Source: Luteibacter aegosomaticola
Lineage (GTDB): Bacteria; Pseudomonadota; Gammaproteobacteria; Xanthomonadales; Rhodanobacteraceae
DNA length: 64,000 bases
Assembly (NCBI RefSeq): GCF_023078475.1
Contig: NZ_CP095741.1
Coordinates: 4,434,501-4,498,500 of the forward strand
Reading direction: 5' to 3'
Program-made: the position numbers and the translations under genes
Part shown: positions 28,851 to 37,089 of the stretch, one piece after another
Layout: the number at the start of each line of letters is the position of its first letter
Numbering within the stretch: position 1 is the first letter of the stretch
The notes under the pieces: model-generated
Databases searched by the model: none
Told to the model about the DNA's origin: nothing
The model's input: only the letters and a program-made list of their open reading frames with translations

Positions 28851-29981
28851 ATGTTTGATTACGAAACACTCCGCGTCATCTGGTGGGCCCTGATCGGCGT
28901 GTTGCTCGCCGCGTTCGCGATCATGGATGGCTTCGACTTCGGCGTGGCCGCGCTGCTGCGCGTGCTTGGTCGTGATGAACACGAACGCCACGTGCTGCTG
29001 GAAACCATCGAGCCCACGTGGGAAGGCAACCAGGTGTGGTTCATCCTGGGCGGCGGCGCGGTGTTCGCCGCATGGCCGCTGCTCTACGCCGCTTCGTTTT
29101 CCGGCCTGTATCTGGCGATGTTCGTGTTGCTCGCCGCGTTCATCATCCGGCCGGTGGGTTTCAACTTCCGCGAGAAGATCGACGACCCGCGCTGGACGCG
29201 CGTATGGGATTACGGACTGGTGGCGTCCGGCGTCATCGTGATGACAGTCTGCGGCGTCGCCTTCGGTAATCTGTTCCTCGGCCTGCCCTTCCATTACGAC
29301 GCCGACCTACGTATGACCTGGGATGGCAGCTTCTTCCAGCTATTCCGCCCGTTTGCGCTGCTCTGTGGGCTGGTGAGCCTGTGCATGTTGCTTGCCCACG
29401 GGGCGTCGTGGGCGGCGATGAAGGCCGACGAAACCATCGCCGTGCGTGCGGCACGGATCGCTCGCATCACCTCGCTCGCTTACCTCGTGCTGTTCGTGCT
29501 CGCAGGTATCTGGCTGGCCTATGGCATCCCGGGTTTCGCCGTCGCGGGGCCGGTGGTGACCGATAGCGTGTCCAATCCGCTGGCGAAACAGGTGGCGGTG
29601 GGAGCCTCGTGGTTCTCGGGTTACCTCACCCATCCGTTCTTCTGGGTGGCGCCTATCGTGGCTTTCATCGGCGCCATGGGCGTGCAGCTGTTTGTCGCAC
29701 GACAAGGTTTCCTCGGCTTCTTCAGCAGTTGCCTCTCGGTCGCGGGCACCATCGCCTCGGCGGGCTTCGCGCTGTTCCCGTTCCTGATGCCCTCGTCGGT
29801 GGATCCGCGCTCGAGCCTCACGGTGTGGGATGCCTCATCCAGCCAGGGCACGCTGTTCCTGATGATGTGCCTGGTGGCGGTGTTCCTGCCGATCATCATC
29901 CTTTACACGACGTGGGTGTTCCGCGTGATGCGCGGCCGCGTCAGCCTCGAACAGGTGCGTAAATCGCACCATATGTACTGA
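28851..29981 (+). CDS. cydB: cytochrome bd ubiquinol oxidase subunit II
   Basis: 376 residues (E. coli 379), strongly hydrophobic. Family stretches: LRVIWWALIGVLLAAFAIMD and GFDFGVAALL near the start, ETIEPTWEGNQVWFILGGGA, FNFREKIDDPRW and the tail YTTWVFRVMRGRVSLEQVR. An AAGGAG site 13 bases after the cydA stop sets the ATG at 28851. CydB stabilises the complex with CydA in the inner membrane. Confidence 0.97.
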   Translation: MFDYETLRVIWWALIGVLLAAFAIMDGFDFGVAALLRVLGRDEHERHVLLETIEPTWEGNQVWFILGGGAVFAAWPLLYAASFSGLYLAMFVLLAAFIIRPVGFNFREKIDDPRWTRVWDYGLVASGVIVMTVCGVAFGNLFLGLPFHYDADLRMTWDGSFFQLFRPFALLCGLVSLCMLLAHGASWAAMKADETIAVRAARIARITSLAYLVLFVLAGIWLAYGIPGFAVAGPVVTDSVSNPLAKQVAVGASWFSGYLTHPFFWVAPIVAFIGAMGVQLFVARQGFLGFFSSCLSVAGTIASAGFALFPFLMPSSVDPRSSLTVWDASSSQGTLFLMMCLVAVFLPIIILYTTWVFRVMRGRVSLEQVRKSHHMY

Positions 29982-29994
29982 AGGGGAGCGAACG

Positions 29995-30123
29995 ATGTGG
30001 TATTTCGCCTGGATTCTCGGCTTAGGCCTCGCATGCGCCTTCGCCATCCTCAACGCGATGTGGTTTGAAGTGCACGCGGATGATGAAGCGCACCAGAAAA
30101 AGGACGGCCACCCGCTATTGTAG
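29995..30123 (+). CDS. cydX: cytochrome bd oxidase small subunit CydX
   Basis: 42 residues: MWYFAWILGLGLACAFAILN followed by AMWFEVHADD and a charged tail. The N-terminal W-Y-F-x-W-x-L-G pattern, single helix and E-V/H motif are those of CydX/YbgT, needed for stable active cytochrome bd. A GGGGAG site precedes the ATG. The stop TAG (30121-30123) lies inside the first bases of a REP element, so the REP supplies the end of this gene. With CydP, the operon encodes two small subunits. Confidence 0.92.
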   Translation: MWYFAWILGLGLACAFAILNAMWFEVHADDEAHQKKDGHPLL

Positions 30124-30247
30124 GAGCCCACCCTGTGGGCGACATCCTTTCGGTAGGAGCCCACCCTGTGGGCGACGCCTTTCGTACAGCCGCCACAGGG
30201 TCTGCAGCTCTTCTGCGAAAGATGTCGCCCACAGGGTGGGCTCCTAC
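30120..30247. repeat. REP half copy plus full REPIN, family A
   Basis: A left half unit (30120-30152) is followed directly by a complete 95-base unit (30153-30247), 1.3 units in all. The array fills the gap between cydX and the convergent pepP. Its first bases contain the cydX stop codon. Confidence 0.95.
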
Positions 30248-30261
30248 AACAACCCGGGGTA

Positions 30262-31548
30262 TCAGAAGGACGTGGGGTCTTTCGGCACCATGGCGGTCAT
30301 GACTTCGGGGGCGCCTTTCGTGACGGCGATGTCGTCTTCGATACGGATGCCGATGCCGCGCCAGCGTTCGGCGACGCTTTTGTCGTTGGGCGGGATGTAG
30401 ATACCCGGCTCCACCGTCAGCACCATGCCCTCTTCGAGCACGCGCGGCTCGCCGTCGATGCGGTAATCGCCCACGTCGTGCACATCGAGCCCCAGCCAGT
30501 GGCCGGTCTTGCTCGGGAAATACGGTTTGTAGGCACCCTCGGCGATCACCCGATCCACGCTGCCCTTCACCAGGCCCAGCGCGCACAACCCGCTCGCGAT
30601 CACGCGGACGGCTGCGTCATGCGAATCGGCGAAGGCACGGCCGGGCCGTACCGCATCGATCGCGGCCAGCTGCGCTTCGTGGACGATGTCGTAAAGCGCG
30701 CGCTGTTCGGTGCTGAAGCGGCCATCGACTGGGTAGGTCCGGGTGATGTCCGAGGCGTAACAGTCCACCTCGGCACCGGCATCCACGAGCAGCAGGTCAC
30801 CGGCCTTCAGCGTGGCGCGATTGGCCTGGTAATGCATGATGCAGGCATTGGCGCCTGCGGCGATCGTGGGCGGGAAAGCCGGCACGGCGCCGCGGCCACG
30901 GATGGTGCGAAGGATCTCGCCTTCGATCTCGTACTCGGCCACGCCCGGCGCTGCCAGCGCCATCGCGGCGAGGTGCGCCGCGCCGGCCACCTCGGCCGAT
31001 CGGCGCATGAGAGCCAGCTCGTCCTTTGATTTGAACAAGCGCAGGTCGTGCAGGAGGTGGCTGAGCGCCACCAGGTCTTTCGGGACCACCCCGCCCCCCC
31101 TCGCCGTGCGCAGGCGGCGCATCCAGGCGAGCAGGCGGGCATCGAAATCGGGTTCCTGGCCGAAATGGCAATAAACGCGGGCCCGGCCCTCGATCATGCC
31201 GGGCAGGATGTCGTCGATGTCATCGATCGGAAACGCGTCATCCAGCTTCAGCTCGCGCGCCGCGCGGTCCGTGCCCATGCGCTCGCCATCCCAGCGTTCA
31301 CGCTCGGCGTCGCGTTCGCGGCAAAAGAGCACCGTCTCGCCGTGCGCGCGACCGGGCAGCAGCGCGAGGACGGCTTCGGGTTCGTCGAAACCCGTGAGGT
31401 AGTGGAAATCGGAATCCTGGCGGTACGGCCACGGCGCATCGGCATTGCGCATGCGCTCGGGCGCGGCGGCGAGGATCAGTACCGCATCCTCGCCAGCCAT
31501 GCGCATCAACTCCCGGCGGCGCCGGGCGTATTCAGCCGCCGTGATCAA
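30262..31548 (-). CDS. pepP: Xaa-Pro aminopeptidase PepP
   Basis: 428 residues. An M24B manganese aminopeptidase that removes an N-terminal residue before proline. Seen: the N-terminal creatinase-like domain (EYARRRRELMRMAGEDAVLI, PYRQDSDFHYLTGFDEPEAV) and the metal site in LLVDAGAEVDCYASDITRTY, GHWLGLDVHDVG, VEPGIYIPP and GIGIRIEDD. The start is a TTG at 31548 forming a TTGA overlap with the ygfB stop; no ATG is available that keeps the conserved N-terminus. The ygfB-pepP order matches other gamma-proteobacteria. Confidence 0.93.
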   Translation of the reverse strand: MITAAEYARRRRELMRMAGEDAVLILAAAPERMRNADAPWPYRQDSDFHYLTGFDEPEAVLALLPGRAHGETVLFCRERDAERERWDGERMGTDRAARELKLDDAFPIDDIDDILPGMIEGRARVYCHFGQEPDFDARLLAWMRRLRTARGGGVVPKDLVALSHLLHDLRLFKSKDELALMRRSAEVAGAAHLAAMALAAPGVAEYEIEGEILRTIRGRGAVPAFPPTIAAGANACIMHYQANRATLKAGDLLLVDAGAEVDCYASDITRTYPVDGRFSTEQRALYDIVHEAQLAAIDAVRPGRAFADSHDAAVRVIASGLCALGLVKGSVDRVIAEGAYKPYFPSKTGHWLGLDVHDVGDYRIDGEPRVLEEGMVLTVEPGIYIPPNDKSVAERWRGIGIRIEDDIAVTKGAPEVMTAMVPKDPTSF

Positions 31549-32111
31549 TGCAGGGTATCGCTGGCCGCTGCCTGGCGCGGGGCCATTTCCGCATGCAAGG
31601 TGAGCGCGCCCACGCGCACGTATTCTTCGAGCTCGGTCAGCGAATCCTCGTCACCTTCCACGTCTTCATCGAGCGTGACTTCGGTGGAGGCGATGGTGGC
31701 CATATCGCGGAGGATCTCGCGGGCATCTTCGCTCAGCTTCTTCGCCGCCTCGGGCGAACCGCCCAGGCCGAAGCCGCCCAGGAAGCCGCGGGTCCAGTCG
31801 GCCAGCCCCTCGACGCGTTCATGCAGCGGCGATTCGTCATCCGGCACCCACGGCATGAAGCTCAGGTCGGTATCGGCCAGCCACTCTTCGGTCTGGTGGC
31901 GAAGACGCACCAGCATGGCGCTTTCGTCGGCGTTGGGCGCCGGATCGGGTTCCAGCTTCAACGCATCCAATACGTTATCGGCCGGAAACGTGCCGCCGGC
32001 ACTGATGTAACCCACGAGCGAGCCATGGAATTCACTCACCGAGGTACTGAGCTTGCAGCGCCCGATCAGTTCGGCGATATCTTCGGGGTCAACGGTCTGG
32101 TTGGCCGACAT
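31545..32111 (-). CDS. ygfB: UPF0149 family protein YgfB
   Basis: 188 residues, acidic and helical, with the family stretches STSVSEFHGSLVGYISAGG, LADWTRGFLGGFGL and ALTLHAEM. It lies before pepP and divergent from the zapA cluster as in other gamma-proteobacteria. Members affect stress responses in Pseudomonas, but the biochemical role here is not evident. Confidence 0.92.
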   Translation of the reverse strand: MSANQTVDPEDIAELIGRCKLSTSVSEFHGSLVGYISAGGTFPADNVLDALKLEPDPAPNADESAMLVRLRHQTEEWLADTDLSFMPWVPDDESPLHERVEGLADWTRGFLGGFGLGGSPEAAKKLSEDAREILRDMATIASTEVTLDEDVEGDEDSLTELEEYVRVGALTLHAEMAPRQAAASDTLH

Positions 32112-32226
32112 GGCGGGTACTCCTCAAGGATCGCCTTTAAGTCTAATCCACCCGGCCACCTGTCACGTGGACGAATTACCCTTCACGGCCTGCTGACAAG
32201 CCACGAACCCCTGTTATAGTCCGCGC

Positions 32227-32451
32227 ATGACGAACCCGGATGCCTTCAAGACTGAATTGGAAGCCCTGAGCGCTACGCTCGACCGGCTCGTCGATACCGT
32301 CCGTCGCCTGACGGAGGAGAACCGCAGCCTGCGCCACAGCCAGGAACAACTGGCGAATGAGCGTGCGAGCCTGATGGCGCGCAACGAGCAGGCCCGCAGC
32401 CGCGTCGAAGCCATGATCCAGCGCCTGAAAGCGCTGGAGAACACGGGTTGA
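32227..32451 (+). CDS. small coiled-coil protein, TIGR02449 type, next to zapA
   Basis: 74 residues forming one continuous coiled coil with regular Leu/Ile heptads (LSATLDRLVDTVRRLTEENR, QLANERASLMARNEQARSRV, AMIQRLKALE). This matches the short TIGR02449 proteins encoded immediately before zapA. By position it may belong to the Z-ring accessory set, but no function is shown. It overlaps the region of the zapA start. Confidence 0.82.
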   Translation: MTNPDAFKTELEALSATLDRLVDTVRRLTEENRSLRHSQEQLANERASLMARNEQARSRVEAMIQRLKALENTG

Positions 32452-32459
32452 ATCCAAGC

Positions 32460-32768
32460 ATGAATGCCTCCGCCTCCGAACCCGTCTCCCTGCGGCTCCT
32501 CGACCGTGAATTTCACATCGCCTGCGCGCCGGAAGAGCGGGCGGGCCTGGTAGCGGCCGCGCGCTTCCTGGATGACAAGATGCGTGAACTCAAATCCAGC
32601 GCGAAAGTGCCGGGTTTCGACCGCATCGCCGTCCTGGCGGCCGTGAGCATCGCCCACGAGCTGCTTACTTTGCGCGGGCAGCACAATACGCAGGAACAGT
32701 CCCTGACCGACGGCCTGGCCGCATTGCGTAAAAAACTTGATGGTCTGCTCGACGCATCGGTAAAATAG
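32460..32768 (+). CDS. zapA: cell-division protein ZapA
   Basis: 102 residues from the ATG at 32460 (an in-frame TTG at 32448 is possible). ZapA bundles FtsZ filaments at midcell. The N-terminal globular part (SLRLLDREFHIACAPEERAG, LVAAARFLDDKMRE) and C-terminal coiled coil (AAVSIAHELLTLRGQHNTQE) fit the family. The stop codon overlaps the -10 box of the 6S RNA promoter. Confidence 0.93.
   Translation: MNASASEPVSLRLLDREFHIACAPEERAGLVAAARFLDDKMRELKSSAKVPGFDRIAVLAAVSIAHELLTLRGQHNTQEQSLTDGLAALRKKLDGLLDASVK
32737..32766 (+). promoter_or_regulatory. sigma-70-type promoter of 6S RNA
   Basis: TTGATG (32737-32742) and TAAAAT (32761-32766) are separated by 18 bases and point to a start at about 32773-32775, the predicted 5' end of 6S RNA. 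The promoter lies inside the end of zapA, with the -10 box touching the zapA stop codon. Confidence 0.7.
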
Positions 32769-32774
32769 CGGCCG

Positions 32775-32961
32775 GGCGTTCCCTGCGGTGCTCGCCAGCG
32801 CACTTTACATTTGCCTTGTTCCTACATACGACCCCGGGTCGGCCTTACACGGTTGTTGCGCATGTCCGCCTTCGTACGGAAAGCCTTGAGACCGTGTGGC
32901 TCTCCCACCTGATCCTTTGGATCAAGGTCGTTTGGTGCGCAGCGGCATCGCGGAGAACGCC
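32775..32961 (+). ncRNA. ssrS: 6S RNA
   Basis: The zapA-ygfA gap is the usual site of ssrS. The ends can pair as the closing stem: GGCGTTCCCTGCGGTGC (32775-32791) against GCATCGCGGAGAACGCC (32945-32961), 16 of 17 positions with G-U pairs. The 3' half resembles E. coli 6S in order: CCTTGAGACCGTGTGG, CACCTGATCC, TGGATCAAGGTC, then GCAGCGGCATCGCGGAG. 6S RNA mimics an open promoter and binds sigma-70 holoenzyme in stationary phase. A perfect stem CCGGCCCC-GCCT-GGGGCCGG (32977-32996) follows, and the RNA may be processed from a transcript running into ygfA. Confidence 0.9.
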
Positions 32962-33069
32962 TCTTTCTTTTGCCGGCCGGCCCCGCCTGGGGCCGGTCAG
33001 CGCCTTGCCCGCGGCACCGGGCGTGGCGGCTCACGGGCGCCCAGGACCGTGCCGTTCGGCTGAACGACC

Positions 33070-33681
33070 ATGTCAAAGCTCCCCGAGAGACGTGAACTGC
33101 GGGCCGATCTTGTCCAGCGCCGCCGCGAGCTGAAGCCCGCCGAGCGCGTTGCCGCGGCCGCAGGCCTGCGCCGTTCGCTGGAACAGCTCCCCGAATACCT
33201 TACCGACAAGCACGTGGCCGGCTACTGGGCCACGGGCGGCGAACTGCCGCTCAACGTGGCGATCGGGCCGCTGGCCGAGCGTGGCCAGACCTTCTATCTG
33301 CCCATCGTCACCAAGACGGCCGGCAAGAAGCGCCTGACCTTCGCCCCGTGGACCACGGGCGAGGATGTAGACACCAACGAACTGGGTATCCCCGAGCCCA
33401 AGGCCTCGGAGCACATCATCGAGGCCGACAAGCTCGACCTGGTGCTGGTGCCGTTGCTGGGTTTCGACCGCAAGGGCAACCGCCTGGGTTTCGGCGGCGG
33501 CTACTACGATCGCAGCTTCGAGTTCCTGCGCGACCAGAAGCGCCCGGCACAACCGCTGCTGGTCGGCGTGGGCTATGCGTTCCAGGAGCTGGACGACATC
33601 CAGACCGCGGAATGGGATATCAAGCTCGATTACATCGCGACAGATAAAGAACTGATCGATTGCACGGGTGGCGCTGAATGA
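33070..33681 (+). CDS. ygfA: 5-formyltetrahydrofolate cyclo-ligase
   Basis: 203 residues. Converts 5-formyl-THF to 5,10-methenyl-THF with ATP. Motifs: LRADLVQRRRELKPAERVAA at the start, VAGYWATGGEL, and the conserved C-terminal PLLGFDRKGNRLGFGGGYYD followed by GVGYAFQ. In E. coli the homologue lies downstream of 6S RNA, as here. Its stop overlaps the EVE-domain gene by four bases (ATGA). Confidence 0.94.
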   Translation: MSKLPERRELRADLVQRRRELKPAERVAAAAGLRRSLEQLPEYLTDKHVAGYWATGGELPLNVAIGPLAERGQTFYLPIVTKTAGKKRLTFAPWTTGEDVDTNELGIPEPKASEHIIEADKLDLVLVPLLGFDRKGNRLGFGGGYYDRSFEFLRDQKRPAQPLLVGVGYAFQELDDIQTAEWDIKLDYIATDKELIDCTGGAE

Positions 33682-34136
33682 AATACTGGCTCATGAAGTC
33701 CGAGCCGGACGCTTTTTCCATCGATGACCTGGAACGCAAGGGCGTCGAACCGTGGGATGGCGTACGTAATTACCAGGCGCGGAACTTCATGCGCGATGGC
33801 ATGAAGGTCGGTGACAAGATCTTCTTCTACCACTCGAACACCGATGTCCCCGGCATCGTCGGCATCGCCACCGTGGCCTCGCCGGCCTACCCGGACGAGA
33901 GCCAGTTCAACCCGAAATCGAAGTACTACGACGAGAAAGCGAAGCGCGAAGAACCGCGCTGGATGCTCGTCGATGTGAAGTTCGAACGTAAGCTCAAGCG
34001 CACCATCTCGCTCGATGAAATGAAGAACCTTGATGACCTGGCGGATATGCCGCTGGTGCGCAAGGGTAACCGTCTTTCCGTGATGCCGGTCGCCAAGCAC
34101 GACTGGGATGTGATCCTCAAGCTGGAAAAAGCATGA
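33678..34136 (+). CDS. EVE-domain protein (thymocyte nuclear protein 1-like)
   Basis: 152 residues making up a single EVE domain: [72 protein letters not shown] and LVDVKFE. The aromatic [11 protein letters not shown] segment lines the pocket that in related domains accommodates a modified base. A role in recognising modified nucleic acid is family knowledge and not tested here. Overlaps ygfA and rpiA by four bases each. Confidence 0.93.
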   Translation: MKYWLMKSEPDAFSIDDLERKGVEPWDGVRNYQARNFMRDGMKVGDKIFFYHSNTDVPGIVGIATVASPAYPDESQFNPKSKYYDEKAKREEPRWMLVDVKFERKLKRTISLDEMKNLDDLADMPLVRKGNRLSVMPVAKHDWDVILKLEKA

Positions 34137-34786
34137 GCCAGGATAACGAGAAGCGCCTCGCCGCCGAGACTGCCGCGTTCAAGTACGTCGGCAATGGCCC
34201 GAAGGGCCGCATCATCGGCGTCGGTACCGGCTCGACGGTGAATTTCTTCATCGATGAGCTGCCGCAGTACCGCGACTACATCAAAGCCTGCGTTTCCAGT
34301 TCCGAAGCCTCCAGCGACCGCCTGCGCAAGCTCGGCTTCGATGTGATGGACCTCAACGCCGCCGGCCGTCTCGATCTGTACGTCGATGGCGCCGACGAGT
34401 GTGACGGCAACAAGTGCCTGATCAAGGGTGGCGGTGCCGCGCTTACCCGCGAAAAGATCGTCGCTTCGGCCTCCGACAAGTTCGTGTGCATCATCGATGC
34501 TACCAAGCAGGTCGAGGTACTGGGCAAGTTCCCGCTGCCGATCGAAGTGATCCCGATGGCGCGCAGCCTCGTGGCCCGCGAAATCACCGCCATGGGCGGC
34601 ACGCCGGTGTGGCGCGATGGCGTCACCACCGATAACGGCAACTGGATCATCGACGTACACAACTGGCGCATCAGCGACCCGGTGTCCCTCGAAGCCCAGC
34701 TCAACCAGATCACCGGCATCGTGTGCGTCGGCCTGTTCGCCAAACGCCCCGCCGACGTCGTCATCATCGGCAATCGCGAAATCTGA
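34133..34786 (+). CDS. rpiA: ribose-5-phosphate isomerase A
   Basis: 217 residues. Interconverts ribose 5-phosphate and ribulose 5-phosphate in the pentose phosphate pathway. Active-site stretches are [40 protein letters not shown] and CIIDATKQV. The start overlaps the EVE-gene stop (ATGA). It is the last gene of the ygfA-EVE-rpiA run, and a REPIN follows 38 bases after the stop. Confidence 0.97.
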   Translation: MSQDNEKRLAAETAAFKYVGNGPKGRIIGVGTGSTVNFFIDELPQYRDYIKACVSSSEASSDRLRKLGFDVMDLNAAGRLDLYVDGADECDGNKCLIKGGGAALTREKIVASASDKFVCIIDATKQVEVLGKFPLPIEVIPMARSLVAREITAMGGTPVWRDGVTTDNGNWIIDVHNWRISDPVSLEAQLNQITGIVCVGLFAKRPADVVIIGNREI

Positions 34787-34823
34787 GACACCCCAGCGGC
34801 ACGCTCCCCGCGCCGCCGCCTTC

Positions 34824-34918
34824 GTAGGAGCCCACCCTGTGGGCGACGCCGTTCGCGACAGAGCCGCAGGGCCTGTAGCGCCTTGGCGAAAGATGTCGCC
34901 CACAGGGTGGGCTCCTAC
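34824..34918. repeat. REPIN, family A, diverged core
   Basis: The terminal arms match the other family A units, but the core (GTTCGCGACAGAGCCGCAGG and onward) differs from both common subtypes. It lies between rpiA and rmuC, ending 15 bases before the rmuC ATG. Confidence 0.93.
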
Positions 34919-34933
34919 GGTTAAGCTCGCCGC

Positions 34934-36388
34934 ATGAATCTGGAAACCCTCCTTCTTATCGCGCTGCTGCTCGTCGGCCTCGCTTGCCTTGGTCTGCTTT
35001 TCGCGTTGCTCTCGCGTGGCAAACGCGACGCCGGCAGTGCAACGAAACTCGACGCCTTGCGCGATGACACCCGCCGCCTTGAAGGCGTCCTGCGCGACGA
35101 ACAGCGTGCGGGCCGCAGCGAGTTGGGCGAAAGCTTTGGCCAGTTCCGCAGCCATGTGCAGGAACAGCTCCAGGCCGCTGCCACCCATCAGCACGAGCGC
35201 ATCGACGGTTTTGGCCGCCGCCTGGACCAGCTCACCGAGCGCACCGATCTGGGCCTGCAGACGCTGCGCCAGGGCATGCAGGATGACGCCCGCAAGACCC
35301 GCGAGGAATCCGCGCTCACCCTGAAGCACTTCGGCGAACTGCTCGACCAGCGCTTCACTGCTCTCACCGCCGATAGCGAGAAGCGCATGGCCGACATGCG
35401 CGGCACGCTGGAAACGCGCCTCGCCGCGATCCAGCAGGACAACGCCGCCAAGCTCGAGCAGATGCGCGCCACGGTGGATGAAAAGCTCCAGTCCACCCTG
35501 GAAACCCGCCTGGGCCAGTCGTTCCAACTCGTCTCCGAGCGCCTGGAGGCCGTGCAGCGCGGCCTCGGCGAGATGCAGGCGCTGGCCGCCGGCGTGGGCG
35601 ACCTCAAGCGCGTACTCACCAATGTGAAGACCCGCGGCACCTTTGGCGAAGTGCAGCTCGGCGCCCTGCTCGAGCAGATCCTGGTGGCCGAGCAGTACGA
35701 CGCCAACGTCGCCACCGTGCCCGGTTCCGCCGAGCGCGTGGAATTCGCCATCCGCCTGCCCGGCGCCGAGGACGGCACCCCCGTGTGGCTGCCGATCGAC
35801 GCCAAATACCCAATCGAGGACTACCAGCGCCTGCTCGATGCCCAGGACGCCGCCGATGCCGAGGGCGTGCTCAGCGCCGGCAAGGCGCTGGAACTGCGCG
35901 TGCGCGAGGAGGCCAAGCGGATCCGGACCAAGTACGTCGCCCCGCCGCATACCACCGATTTCGCGATCCTGTTCCTGCCGACCGAGGGCCTGTACGCCGA
36001 GGTCATCCGCCGGCCGGGCCTCTCCGACCAGCTCCAGCGCGACCACCGGGTGACCGTGGCCGGGCCCACGACCCTCACCGCCCTGCTGAACAGCCTGCAG
36101 ATGGGCTTCCGCACGCTGGCGATCGAAAAGCGCTCGTCGGAGGTCTGGCAGGTGCTGGGCGCGGTGAAAAACGAGTTCGGCAAGTTCGGCGCGGTGCTGG
36201 AGAAGACCCGCAAGCAGCTGGATACCGTGCGCAACAGCATTGATAACGCCGGGGTCCGTACCCGGGCCATCGAGCGCAAACTGCGCGGGGTCGAGACCCT
36301 GGGCGGCGAGGAGACGCAGCAGTTGCTGGACCTGGTGCCGGGGACTGACGAGGCAGAGGCAGAGCCTGAGGGCGAGGGTGAGGATTGA
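34934..36388 (+). CDS. rmuC: DNA recombination protein RmuC
   Basis: 484 residues. One N-terminal membrane helix (LLLIALLLVGLACLGLLFAL) is followed by a long coiled coil (residues about 40-210) and the RmuC nuclease-fold domain: LKRVLTNVKTRGTFGEVQLG, LPIDAKYPIEDYQ (PD-(D/E)xK-like Asp and Lys), FLPTEGLYAEVIRRP and GPTTLTALLNSLQMGF. A Glu-rich tail closes the protein. RmuC limits recombination at short inverted repeats in E. coli. The location near an SMC-type operon may be meaningful. Confidence 0.95.
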   Translation: MNLETLLLIALLLVGLACLGLLFALLSRGKRDAGSATKLDALRDDTRRLEGVLRDEQRAGRSELGESFGQFRSHVQEQLQAAATHQHERIDGFGRRLDQLTERTDLGLQTLRQGMQDDARKTREESALTLKHFGELLDQRFTALTADSEKRMADMRGTLETRLAAIQQDNAAKLEQMRATVDEKLQSTLETRLGQSFQLVSERLEAVQRGLGEMQALAAGVGDLKRVLTNVKTRGTFGEVQLGALLEQILVAEQYDANVATVPGSAERVEFAIRLPGAEDGTPVWLPIDAKYPIEDYQRLLDAQDAADAEGVLSAGKALELRVREEAKRIRTKYVAPPHTTDFAILFLPTEGLYAEVIRRPGLSDQLQRDHRVTVAGPTTLTALLNSLQMGFRTLAIEKRSSEVWQVLGAVKNEFGKFGAVLEKTRKQLDTVRNSIDNAGVRTRAIERKLRGVETLGGEETQQLLDLVPGTDEAEAEPEGEGED

Positions 36389-36398
36389 GGCGACCCGG

Positions 36399-36422
36399 GA
36401 TCGCGCGCAAGCGCGCTCCTAC
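36399..36422. repeat. REP half unit, family B
   Basis: GATCGCGCGCAAGCGCGCTCCTAC-type single arm 10 bases after the rmuC stop; no partner arm is present before folE. Confidence 0.8.
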
Positions 36423-36490
36423 AAGGGGCCTCGACAGCCCCCGCCCCGCGCTACAATGGCCGATTGCACCTTGCCTGAGGAATCCACCTG

Positions 36491-37087
36491 ATGAGCGACG
36501 ACGCGAAGTCCCGTCCGGTTACCCGCGAGCAGGCCGAAGAGGCCGTTCGTACCCTTCTGCTGTGGTCCGGTGAAGACCCGACCCGCGAGGGCCTGCTCGA
36601 CACGCCCAAGCGCGTGGTCAAGGCCTACTCGGATTGGTTCAAGGGCTATGACGAGGATCCGGCCGAGTACCTGCGCCGCACCTTCAGGGAAGTGGAAGGC
36701 TACGACGAGATGATCGTCCTGCGCGATATCGAGTTCGAGAGCCACTGCGAACACCACATGGCCCCGATCATCGGCCGCGCCCACGTGGGTTACGTGCCCA
36801 CCGACCGCGTCGTCGGCATCAGCAAGCTCGCCCGCGTGGTCGATGGCTTTGCCCGCCGCTTCCAGGTGCAGGAAAAGCTCACCGCGCAGATCGCGCATTG
36901 CATCGAAGACACCTTGCGCCCGCGTGGCGTCGGCGTGGTGATCGATGCCAGCCACGAATGCATGACCACCCGCGGCGTGCACAAGCGCGGCGTGTCGATG
37001 GTCACCAGCCAGATGCTCGGCAGCTTCCGCGAGGATCCGCGCACACGCGGCGAATTCCTCCGCTTCGTTGGCGTCGACCGTCGCTGA
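36491..37087 (+). CDS. folE: GTP cyclohydrolase I FolE
   Basis: 198 residues. Makes 7,8-dihydroneopterin triphosphate from GTP, the first step of folate synthesis. Zinc ligands are in [12 protein letters not shown] (Cys86, His89) and [10 protein letters not shown] (Cys). Other family stretches: [36 protein letters not shown] and ERLT-equivalent QEKLTAQIA. The ATG at 36491 has a TGAGGA site. The stop is two bases before the TTG of the condensin-like operon, so folE may be cotranscribed with it. Confidence 0.97.
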   Translation: MSDDAKSRPVTREQAEEAVRTLLLWSGEDPTREGLLDTPKRVVKAYSDWFKGYDEDPAEYLRRTFREVEGYDEMIVLRDIEFESHCEHHMAPIIGRAHVGYVPTDRVVGISKLARVVDGFARRFQVQEKLTAQIAHCIEDTLRPRGVGVVIDASHECMTTRGVHKRGVSMVTSQMLGSFREDPRTRGEFLRFVGVDRR

Positions 37088-37089
37088 CC

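Noticed and set aside
33926..36046. A 706-codon minus-strand frame opposite rpiA and rmuC
   Set aside because: It spans three real genes and a REPIN in antisense, with low-complexity Ala/Gly/Arg composition.
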